Source of the DNA: Enterovibrio baiacu
GTDB taxonomy: Bacteria; Pseudomonadota; Gammaproteobacteria; Enterobacterales; Vibrionaceae
Reading direction: 5' to 3'
NCBI RefSeq assembly: GCF_004120195.1
Contig: NZ_SCHN01000005.1
Span: 248,001 to 312,000, forward strand
Length of the DNA stretch: 64,000 bases
Both the position numbers and the translations under genes were made by a program. Below are positions 54,890-62,690 of this stretch, piece by piece; positions within the stretch are counted from its first letter, which is position 1, and the number at the start of each line of letters is the position of its first letter. The notes under the pieces were generated by a model, which was not told the origin of the DNA, ran no database searches, and worked only from the letters and a program-made list of their open reading frames with translations.

Positions 54890-55678
54890 CTAAAACGCCT
54901 TCACCAACGCCTTCTGCCTTAGTTTCACTTTTTCACTCTTTAGAAAGTCCACCACCAGCATATTAAAGATATGCGTCTTCTCTAGGTGTGTGTTGTGGGC
55001 GGCTTGAGGCACAACAGCCAAGTTTGCGTCTGCGATGCCTTGCCATAGTGATTCAGGTTGCGGCCATAAATAGGACCGATCACTGTCAGGCCAAAGTACC
55101 AAGGTTTTCGCTTCAATTTGCTCGAGTCTTTCCAAGGCACGCCAGCCTGCCATGGCTAACAGGCCATTCACATAGGTCTGGGTTTGCACCATACTCGCCA
55201 GCTCAATCCCTTCTTTAAACTCAGGATCGTCTTCGCCATCTGAGAACCACGTTCTCACTGTGTCATACGCCACTTGCTGTGTGCCTTCAGTTTGTGCGCG
55301 TTCGATACTTTGCTCGATAGATTCAAATCGCCCCGGCAAGCTGCCAACAGGCCCTGTAGCATAAAGCACCAAGCCGACAACGCGCTCAGGTGCCATGATC
55401 GCCACTTCTTGCGCAATCATGCCGCCCATGGAATGCCCCATGAGGTGAAACTTCTCAATGCCCATCGCATCTAATCGGCTCAACACATAACGCGCAAACT
55501 CTTCGACGCTGTCTAAGCCAACTTCGTCGGCTTTTCCGTTGTAGCCAGGTAAGTCCATTGCCACCACGTCAAACGACGATGAAAATAACTCAATCTGTTT
55601 TTCCCAATACGCTAATCCACTCAAAAAGCCATGGACCAACACCAGTGTTGGGCCAGAGCCAACTCGTAAGCAATTCAT
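54890..55678 (-). CDS. Alpha/beta-fold hydrolase
   Basis: 262 residues. Oxyanion motif LVHGFLSG near residue 15, nucleophile Ser83 in GHSMGG, acid near WPDSDRS, His in AAHNTH. It is 5 bp after the TRAP permease gene, so part of that operon; it probably hydrolyses an ester or lactone in or from the imported substrate. Not a lipase. Confidence 0.92.
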   Translation of the reverse strand: MNCLRVGSGPTLVLVHGFLSGLAYWEKQIELFSSSFDVVAMDLPGYNGKADEVGLDSVEEFARYVLSRLDAMGIEKFHLMGHSMGGMIAQEVAIMAPERVVGLVLYATGPVGSLPGRFESIEQSIERAQTEGTQQVAYDTVRTWFSDGEDDPEFKEGIELASMVQTQTYVNGLLAMAGWRALERLEQIEAKTLVLWPDSDRSYLWPQPESLWQGIADANLAVVPQAAHNTHLEKTHIFNMLVVDFLKSEKVKLRQKALVKAF

Positions 55679-55683
55679 AGTTT

Positions 55684-56988
55684 TTATTCCATCAATTCAG
55701 GCAGCCAAAGTGCGGTATCAGGTAAACCTACCAGCACGGCTAACAAGATAAGGAGCGCAGCAATAAACGGTAAGCAGCCAATAATGACGTCACCAATGGT
55801 CACCTCGTCACGGGCGAGGTTTTGTATTACAAAGAGGTTTAACCCCACGGGGGGCGTGAGCACCGCAATTTCCATGGTGATGGTGTAAACCACCCCAAAC
55901 CAAATCAGATCAAACCCTGCGGCAGACACCAACGGATATAAGGTTGGTAAGGTAATGAAGGTCATGGAAACGGGCTCGAGAAACATGCCGAGAATAACGT
56001 AGAACACCACGATCAACGCGAGCACGGCATACGGGGAAAGGTTCATTTCAACGAAAAGCTGAGTGAACTGTTGAGGGATTTGGTGATACGTCATCACAAA
56101 GCCAAACAGCACACCGGACGAGAGCAGTAACCCCAGATAACCCATGGTTTGCATGGTCGAGCGCAATGCATGGAGTAAACCGGGTAGGCGCAATCCACCA
56201 AAGAAATAGGCAAGCACCAAGGTGAACATGGCTGAAACGCCCGCCGCCTCCGTCGGTGTTGCGATCCCCGCATAGATGGAAACGGTGATCACTAAGCCAA
56301 TCACCATGACAGGCAAGATGGCAGACAGCGCCAACAACCAAGGAATTGGCGTCACGTTTTCTTGGCCCGGAATATCGATGGGGCGCACTTTCCCCCAAAT
56401 CAGGATGATCACAAAGAACATGCTCACCAGCAGCAGTCCGGGCAAGACACCGGCAATGAACAAGGCACCGATGGATTGGTCAGTCACAATGCCATAAAAC
56501 AGCAAAATCAAACTGGGTGGCAATAACACACTTAATGTACCGCCCGCCGCCAACACACCGCTCGATAAGCGTTTTCCATATCCGAGTTTCAGCATTTCAG
56601 GCAATGCAACACCGCCAATGGTGAGCGCACCCACCATGCTTGACCCACACACTGCGCCAAAGCCAGCACACGCGCCGATACTGCCGTAAGCCGCTGCACC
56701 ACGAATGGGCAATTTACTGTGCATGAACCAGTAAAGATTGGGGCCAATGCTGGATCGCCCTATCAGCTCACCGAGGAAAACAAACAGCGGCACCGCCAAT
56801 AATATGTAGTCAAACCACACCCCCCACAGCTTGAGCTCTGCGGTAACCAAGGTGGATTTGAAGCTTAAAATATCGAGTAAAAACGGGATTGAAGCGGCGG
56901 CCAATGCAAAGGGAATCGGCAACCCTATCAGGATAAAACCCATCAACAATCCGAGCATTCCTAGCCCTACGACGTACCATTCCATCAT
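55684..56988 (-). CDS. TRAP transporter large permease
   Basis: 434 residues, about 12 helices. Landmarks: GACAGFGAVCGSSMVGALTIGG, LPPSLILLFYGIVTDQSIGALF and TPTEAAGVSAMFTLVLAYF. Overlaps the small permease gene by 4 bp (ATGA). Part of the third TRAP system here, with the hydrolase; solute unknown. Confidence 0.94.
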   Translation of the reverse strand: MMEWYVVGLGMLGLLMGFILIGLPIPFALAAASIPFLLDILSFKSTLVTAELKLWGVWFDYILLAVPLFVFLGELIGRSSIGPNLYWFMHSKLPIRGAAAYGSIGACAGFGAVCGSSMVGALTIGGVALPEMLKLGYGKRLSSGVLAAGGTLSVLLPPSLILLFYGIVTDQSIGALFIAGVLPGLLLVSMFFVIILIWGKVRPIDIPGQENVTPIPWLLALSAILPVMVIGLVITVSIYAGIATPTEAAGVSAMFTLVLAYFFGGLRLPGLLHALRSTMQTMGYLGLLLSSGVLFGFVMTYHQIPQQFTQLFVEMNLSPYAVLALIVVFYVILGMFLEPVSMTFITLPTLYPLVSAAGFDLIWFGVVYTITMEIAVLTPPVGLNLFVIQNLARDEVTIGDVIIGCLPFIAALLILLAVLVGLPDTALWLPELME

Positions 56989-57536
56989 GCGTCCTTTTCG
57001 TGTTTCTCTACAGCTTCTATCGAATTCGTATCACCGCCGTTTGAAGGCGATGTGTCTGGATCAGAACGGCCAGCCACCAAAAGGCAAAATGCCGTAATGG
57101 AAAAGCTCAGCAGCGCAATCACCACAGGGATCCAGAAGTAGAAGCGAGGCCAGAGGAGAATTTCAGAGGCCGCGCCAGAATCGAAAGATTTGAACATGGC
57201 TTTCCCAGAGGCCGCCAAGAAGAACAGGCCAATGATCAGCATCACCAACATATTGAACTTATCGACCCAGAACTGAATGTTCACAGGCAATTTGTCGCGT
57301 ACCAAGGTGACCTTGGGGTAAGAATCATTCAGCAAGGCAAAAGAAACACCCATGAATGCAACGGGCACCAAAAGCAGCGCTGTTGCTTCTGTCACCATGC
57401 CATCGGGTGAATTGAAGACGTACCGGACGATAACGCCGTAACTGATCCAAGCCGCCTGCACCAAAATCACGGCTGCTCCGGCATAGAGCAGCACCAGTGA
57501 CATGTGGCGGAGTGTGTCGAACAGTTTTTTGTTCAT
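56985..57536 (-). CDS. TRAP transporter small permease
   Basis: 183 residues, four helices with DctQ region WISYGVIVRYVFNSPDGMVTEATALLLVPVAFMGVSFAL. C-terminus is acidic and low complexity (DPDTSPSNGGDTNSIEAVEKHEKDA). Last codons overlap the large permease start, coupling the two. Confidence 0.92.
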   Translation of the reverse strand: MNKKLFDTLRHMSLVLLYAGAAVILVQAAWISYGVIVRYVFNSPDGMVTEATALLLVPVAFMGVSFALLNDSYPKVTLVRDKLPVNIQFWVDKFNMLVMLIIGLFFLAASGKAMFKSFDSGAASEILLWPRFYFWIPVVIALLSFSITAFCLLVAGRSDPDTSPSNGGDTNSIEAVEKHEKDA

Positions 57537-57566
57537 ACAAACGCTCCCTGTTTATCCTTCACGCTG

Positions 57567-58571
57567 TTATTCAGAGTGTTTTGCAAACAGGCTGCGAATG
57601 TTGTCGGCAAGTGGAACACCACATGCGTTGTTCACTTCCGGTGTCCATTTCGCGACGATGCCTTCGAGCAATTCGCCCGTGCGATCTTCTGACATCGATA
57701 CCGCGGAACCGCCGTTCGCCATCACTGCGTTACCGACACGCTCATCCACCCAGCCTTCATAGCGAGGCTTGAGCCAAGCTTCAGCTTCGGTGGCGGCTTC
57801 TTTGAGCGCTTTTTGATTGGCAGGACTCAAGTCATCAAACTTGTCCTTGTTCATCATGTAGATGATGTTGCCGTAGAACATATTGGCGTTCACCATGTGA
57901 GGCATCACCGACCAAAGTTTCCACGAACTGTAGGTCGCAACGCCCATGTTGATGCCGTCAACCACACCACGTTCCGCCGATTGGAACACCTCTTTAGGTG
58001 CCACAAACACAGGCTTACCGCCCCATGTTTCAATCATCATGCTGACGAGAGGGCCTATCGACCGCACCAATTTTCCGTCAAGTTTTCCGATATCAGATAC
58101 TGCGTCTTCAAACCACCACTCTTGGTCATAGGAGTAGTTAGAATTAATCAAAGGGATGAGATCGGCTTTAGCCGCTTCGGCTTCAATGAGCGAGGCATAG
58201 TTATCGTCCAGCTCAATCTGTTTTTCCAAATCGATCGCAACAGGGTACAAAGACGTGACACGGTAACATGGCAAGCGTTTATCGGCGGGAATCCAGCTGA
58301 TGTCAGAGACACCACCTTGCACCGCATCCACGCCTTCGCTCCATCCGTGCAAAGTACCTGATGGGAAAATCTGCACTTTCAAGTCACCGTTACTTTTTGC
58401 CGCAGCAAGTTCGGCGAATTTCTTGAAGCCTTCATAGCGAATATCAGATTCGTTCACGTAGGTGGAAAGGCGAATGGTTTCGGCGGCACTGACCGCCATC
58501 GGCAAGGCACTCATGAGTGCGAAAGTCATTACGGAAAGCTTTAATGCGTTGGTCTTGATAGGGGATTTCAT
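57567..58571 (-). CDS. TRAP solute-binding protein
   Basis: 334 residues. Start MKSPIKTNALKLSV at 58571 with AAGGAG 7 bp upstream; a longer frame to 58685 is rejected. Signal ends VSAAE. DctP features: VQIFPSGTLHGWSEGVDAV, a WW region (YDQEWWFED), GKLVRSIGP, then a GVVDGINMG motif. First gene of this operon; divergent from a LysR gene. Confidence 0.93.
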   Translation of the reverse strand: MKSPIKTNALKLSVMTFALMSALPMAVSAAETIRLSTYVNESDIRYEGFKKFAELAAAKSNGDLKVQIFPSGTLHGWSEGVDAVQGGVSDISWIPADKRLPCYRVTSLYPVAIDLEKQIELDDNYASLIEAEAAKADLIPLINSNYSYDQEWWFEDAVSDIGKLDGKLVRSIGPLVSMMIETWGGKPVFVAPKEVFQSAERGVVDGINMGVATYSSWKLWSVMPHMVNANMFYGNIIYMMNKDKFDDLSPANQKALKEAATEAEAWLKPRYEGWVDERVGNAVMANGGSAVSMSEDRTGELLEGIVAKWTPEVNNACGVPLADNIRSLFAKHSE

Positions 58572-58990
58572 ACAACTGCTCCTTGTCACGCTTTCTTGTT
58601 TTGCCACGTTGCTGTTTAGGGTTAGGGAAGCAACGAAGCAAGGCGTTTTAACGTCTTCATGTGCGAGTGTTTGGGGAAAACACAATCAACAAAAACGTCA
58701 TATTAAGCATGGTCAGGATCCCTCTTTGTGCGTCATGCCGATTCGATTGGCTGACATTCCGTTTTTTAATTTCTGCATTTTTAACGCGCAATATGAATGG
58801 GTTAAAAAACATCTCCGTTTAAAAAGAACAGAAAATTTCAATGATTGTCGTTTTTCTTATTCATAAGCCCATGCCGTTTTATTCACTTTGATAGTTTTAA
58901 AGGAGGGAGATATGAAAACGCTTTCAACACGGATTGGTTGAATGCGTGCCCTACTCGGCAATTTGGATGCATACAATTTGGAGAAGACGC

Positions 58991-59923
58991 TTGGATTTTA
59001 AGCTCTTAGAAGATTTCGTTTGCCTTGCGCAATCCAGCAGTTTCACGTCTGCTGCGCGAGAGCGATTTGTTACCCAACCCGCGTTTAGCCGGCGTATCAG
59101 GGCGCTTGAACAGTGGGTTGGCACGGATTTGGTAAACAGAGAATCGCAACAACTTGAACTCACAGAACAAGGCCGCGCCTTTGTCACTGACGCAGAAGAA
59201 ATATTGAATCGCCTTTACATGGCGAGAGAGTCTGCCCGCTCATTGAAGAAAACAGCCAGCAATGAGATTTCCGTTGCGGCGCAAAATTCCATCGTACAAA
59301 CCCTGTTCATGACATGGATGAAGAACGTCGAAAAAGCCGTTGGGCCTGTGTACGTTCGTCTGTCGTCCGACCGACTGGCAGACTGCATTGATCTGTTTGC
59401 GCAAGGCAGCGTGGACTACCTACTCTGCTATACCCACGAGCAACTCGGATTGTCTATCGATCCAGACAAATTCAGCAGCACCATCATTGGTATGGAAACC
59501 TTGGTTCCCGTCGCAGCCTCCATCAATGGCGCGCCGAAATATACCTTACCCGGCAGTGAAAACGACCCCATTCCGCTTGTGGCTTACACCCACCAATCTT
59601 TGTTTGGGAAAGCGCTCGATCAACTCCTTGCTAAAGAAGTGGGATACCTCAATCGTCGATACGAAAACCCGTTTGCTCACACACTAAAATCCATGGTTCT
59701 TGGCGGATATGGCGTCGCATGGCTTCCCTACTCGTTTGTAAAAGATGAACTTCAACGAGATGAATTGCAAATAGCAGGAGAGCAGCGCTGGCACATTCCG
59801 TTTCAAATTCGCTTGTATTACCGCGAACCGGAAAATGCAGTGGCAAAATCTATTGTGAGAATTTCGAAGTTGATGGGTGATGTGGATAGCGATCTTAACA
59901 TTCAATCCCAAGGATCCCGCTAA
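58991..59923 (+). CDS. LysR-family regulator, HypT-like
   Basis: 310 residues from TTG 58991 with GGAG 8 bp upstream. This gives MDFKLLEDFVCLAQSSSFTSAARERFVTQPAFSRRIRALEQWVG, aligned with the other LysR start; ATG 58967 would add eight residues. Effector domain follows, with GLSIDPDKFSSTIIGMETLVPVA and GGYGVAWLPYSFVKDEL. Divergent from the TRAP operon, which it probably controls. Confidence 0.9.
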   Translation: MDFKLLEDFVCLAQSSSFTSAARERFVTQPAFSRRIRALEQWVGTDLVNRESQQLELTEQGRAFVTDAEEILNRLYMARESARSLKKTASNEISVAAQNSIVQTLFMTWMKNVEKAVGPVYVRLSSDRLADCIDLFAQGSVDYLLCYTHEQLGLSIDPDKFSSTIIGMETLVPVAASINGAPKYTLPGSENDPIPLVAYTHQSLFGKALDQLLAKEVGYLNRRYENPFAHTLKSMVLGGYGVAWLPYSFVKDELQRDELQIAGEQRWHIPFQIRLYYREPENAVAKSIVRISKLMGDVDSDLNIQSQGSR

Positions 59924-59999
59924 ATCCAAATAAAACCGCACGCTATGCCGAATCGGAATAATGACCAAAAAACTTGGCATTGGTTGAAGGGCAAATAAG

Positions 60000-60185
60000 T
60001 GTCTAGGTTTAAGGGGAAAGCAACTGGTCTTGCTTCCACCCAGTGATCGTCAACGCTGTTTAGGTTGTTAGCTCCTCCTAAACATGACTGGTGTTGAACT
60101 TACTATCCCTTAGCCTAACGATAAGGTGACGCTGCATAACCTTACTCTATTTCGGCAATCAGAGGGCACCCCGCCCTCTTTTTCT
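60000..60185 (+). ncRNA. Candidate structured small RNA with intrinsic terminator
   Basis: Successive stems by eye: ACTGG/CCAGT (60023-60044), GTTTAGG/CCTAAAC (60058-60083), CCTTA/TAAGG (60108-60126), and terminator AGAGGGC/GCCCTCT with T-run (60161-60184). All on the plus strand, without coding potential. It follows the LysR gene by about 80 bp, so it may be a 3' leader or an independent sRNA. No match to a known RNA that I recognise. Confidence 0.4.
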
Positions 60186-60209
60186 TTCTTAGGTATCCCG
60201 CTTCTTTGC

Positions 60210-60785
60210 TCATCCATACCTTTGCCAATAACGTTCAATGGCGACATTCAACTCATCAAAGGGAAAATTTTCGCCATGCGCATCGCGAAACGCCTCGATG
60301 TACTTGAGCACCGCCTCGCCTTCCTCTTGCGTTAACGTCCCAAAACGGTGCAAAAACAAGGTGTCAGGCCAACCCGAGTCATACCATTCGTGGATACAGG
60401 TTTTCAGCGATACGGTAAACGCCGCTTCATCTTTTCCTTCAAAGCGCGCAATGACAGCGTCTGCGTCTCCCACTTCAGGGCGAATCAAGGCATCAACCAC
60501 CTCGTTAGCAAACATGCTCAAGGAACCAAAGTGGTTCAGCGTGGCGGAAAGAAGCGCCGGCAAGTAATAGTGAAACGCTTTTGGCGAGAACATCCATAGG
60601 TTCGTGCCAATCACATCGCGAATTTCCAACGGTGTTAATGACCAAGGCTCACGCTCAATCAGCAAAGCACTAAATTCTTGGGCTTCATACTCACTGACAT
60701 CAGACGCGACCATTTCCGTGTTTGAAGGGCGTGGGCGCGCCTGAAATGCGTGCTTTAGTTGTTCCGCAATGTGTTCATGCTTCAT
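60210..60785 (-). CDS. DUF6714 family protein
   Basis: 191 residues, cytosolic. Family features are the N-terminal FSALLIEREPWSLTPLEIRDVIGTNLWMFSPKAFHYYLPALL and C-terminal RFGTLTQEEGEAVLKYIEAFRDAHGENFPFDELNVAIERYW. ATG has GGAG upstream. Function unknown; typical neighbours of such proteins are effector or immunity-type genes, and the next gene is a DUF4157 protein. Confidence 0.85.
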   Translation of the reverse strand: MKHEHIAEQLKHAFQARPRPSNTEMVASDVSEYEAQEFSALLIEREPWSLTPLEIRDVIGTNLWMFSPKAFHYYLPALLSATLNHFGSLSMFANEVVDALIRPEVGDADAVIARFEGKDEAAFTVSLKTCIHEWYDSGWPDTLFLHRFGTLTQEEGEAVLKYIEAFRDAHGENFPFDELNVAIERYWQRYG

Positions 60786-60834
60786 TCAGAATTGCTCTCC
60801 GTTTCAATCACTGTGGTGATACTCCTTTCGCAGA

Positions 60835-62193
60835 TTACGCACCATCATCATCGTCTGATCCTAAGCTTTCTTGCAATGTATTTAACATCAGTAAGATGGC
60901 TGCAGCGGCCGCCGTCAATGTTGCAGCTTCCGCAGCGGTTATCGCCGCCGCGGCGATCGCAGCGGCAATCACTTTAATCAGCGCAATGATCGCAACAATC
61001 ACGGCCACAATAAGTGCTATCACGACGGCGACGGCAAGTGCAGCCGCTGTTGCCTCAATGGCCGTCGTGACTGCAGCAACCACCGTTGCCATTGCCCCCA
61101 CAAGCTCAGGGGAACAATTTGAGTTACCGAAGAAACGAAAACAACGCATCATGGCATTTACTTTGTCACACACCTGAATGCGATGCCCGCGATCCCCGCC
61201 ACGAAAACACGTCGTATCTAGCGCTAAGCGAGCAGCGATTTCCGCTGACATCGCAGCGATTTTTAATGCTAAAGACACACAACTTTCAGTGACGGTACAC
61301 CCCCCAAGCTGATTCGTCAGTGTCTTCGCTGAAAGCACCGATGCTCTCAAAGGTATGTAGTCAGACCAACCGCAATCTCCAGGTGGTGTCAGTCCTGTCC
61401 CCGGAAACGGGCCCGGCCCGACAGTGCAAGTGCGTGCAATTAAACTGCGCTGGAATGTCGGCGGAACGTGTTCGCTCACAGTAGGCACCATGCTGCGATG
61501 CACATGCTGTGATGCACCACCTTGTTGAATAACGTGCGTCAATTCGTGCGCAAGCAGCTTTTTGCCTTGAAATGAATGTGGGTCGTAATCCCCTTTACGG
61601 AATACGATATCAGCGCCACGGGTATAGGCTTTAGCCTGAATCGACCGCGCAGCGGTATCTGCGCGACTGTCGGTGTGAATACGCACTTGGCTAAAATCCG
61701 CGCCAAAGCGAGATTCAAAGAATTGCCGCTCGGTCGAGGGCAACGGATCGCCGCCAGAAACTGACTGAATATGCGCTGCGGCGCTATCAGAAATTTGCTG
61801 CGTCGGTGACGATGAAGACGCATCTCGCATCAACTCTTCTTCTTCGCAGGCTTTGCATGCCCTTTGTGCCACCATTTCTGACTCAGGCACACGGGAAATC
61901 GCCTCTGGACCGCCCGTGATAGGCGCAGATTCAGAGGAAGTCGGCGCGTTTCCCATCACCACATCAGCGACGCGATCAGCTTCTCGCTCATACTTGTCAC
62001 CCGGATCGCTCAAACTCAACTTTGTTTGAACAAATGGCAGCGCATTCGGCGCAACATCCTTTGTCTGTCTCGACGAAAACATGCTCGTCGGTGTAGATAA
62101 CACCTGACTTCGCTGACCAAACGTGCGCGTTTGATGTTCATCGCCGCTTAACGAAACCTGTTTTCCCGCATCACGCGGAGCATGTGTCCACAT
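60835..62193 (-). CDS. DUF4157 (eCIS-core) protein with Cys-rich and Ala-rich membrane C-terminus
   Basis: 452 residues, AGGAGG 8 bp before the ATG. Residues 55-225 are the DUF4157 domain: KYEREADRVADVVM, FFESRFGADFSQVRIHTD and LLAHELTHVIQQ (His216-Glu217...His220, a zinc peptidase-like site). Residues 256-360 are Cys-rich with CFRGGDRGH, a pattern seen in small toxin-like modules. Residues 365-440 are very Ala/Val/Ile-rich, likely two or three membrane helices, then an acidic tail SDDDDGA. Proteins with this N-terminus are cargo or core partners of extracellular contractile injection systems. Exact activity unknown. Confidence 0.85.
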   Translation of the reverse strand: MWTHAPRDAGKQVSLSGDEHQTRTFGQRSQVLSTPTSMFSSRQTKDVAPNALPFVQTKLSLSDPGDKYEREADRVADVVMGNAPTSSESAPITGGPEAISRVPESEMVAQRACKACEEEELMRDASSSSPTQQISDSAAAHIQSVSGGDPLPSTERQFFESRFGADFSQVRIHTDSRADTAARSIQAKAYTRGADIVFRKGDYDPHSFQGKKLLAHELTHVIQQGGASQHVHRSMVPTVSEHVPPTFQRSLIARTCTVGPGPFPGTGLTPPGDCGWSDYIPLRASVLSAKTLTNQLGGCTVTESCVSLALKIAAMSAEIAARLALDTTCFRGGDRGHRIQVCDKVNAMMRCFRFFGNSNCSPELVGAMATVVAAVTTAIEATAAALAVAVVIALIVAVIVAIIALIKVIAAAIAAAAITAAEAATLTAAAAAILLMLNTLQESLGSDDDDGA

Positions 62194-62256
62194 TGCCCCG
62201 TCCTCCTAAATGTATCTTCACGGATATCGCCAATGCCGAGGGATGGATTACGCCCC

Positions 62257-62676
62257 CTAAGCCTTGGGTGGCGTACGCTTCTTCGCCGCTGCACGCGTGG
62301 TTGTTTTACGTGCGGGGGTGACTTTTTTGGTCGCGGCTTTTACTGATGCTTTCGCTCTTGGTTTCGGCGCGGGTTTCGGTGCTGGCTTAGGTTTGTCTTG
62401 CTCTTTGTTCTGCTGGGGTTCAGACACCATGTCTTCAAACTTACGAATCTCATCCAGCTGTTCTTGCTCACGCTTGATGGATTCATCAATACTGCGGTTG
62501 AACACCTCCCGCTGCTTTTCTAGCTCTGCGATTCGGCGCTCTAAGCGGCTTCGTTGCATTTCAGCATTGGCCTTGGTGCGCCCGATGGGGTTTTTCTCCC
62601 CTAACGGGCGACTCACTTTCTGCAGGTCAGACACCAAAGAGAAGTGCTTCTTTAAAAGATCTTGTGCTTTTGCCAT
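62257..62676 (-). CDS. Coiled-coil protein with basic Lys/Ala/Pro tail
   Basis: 139 residues from ATG 62676 with GGAG upstream. Residues 40-95 are a strong coiled coil (RSRLERRIAELEKQREVFNRSIDESIKREQEQL); the C-terminus is PKPAPKPAPKPRAKASVKAATKKV and very basic, like histone H1 tails. No family recognised. Between the DUF4157 and beta-helix genes; it could be a structural or loading factor. Not enough to say more. Confidence 0.72.
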   Translation of the reverse strand: MAKAQDLLKKHFSLVSDLQKVSRPLGEKNPIGRTKANAEMQRSRLERRIAELEKQREVFNRSIDESIKREQEQLDEIRKFEDMVSEPQQNKEQDKPKPAPKPAPKPRAKASVKAATKKVTPARKTTTRAAAKKRTPPKA

Positions 62677-62690
62677 GGGAAACTCCTTAC

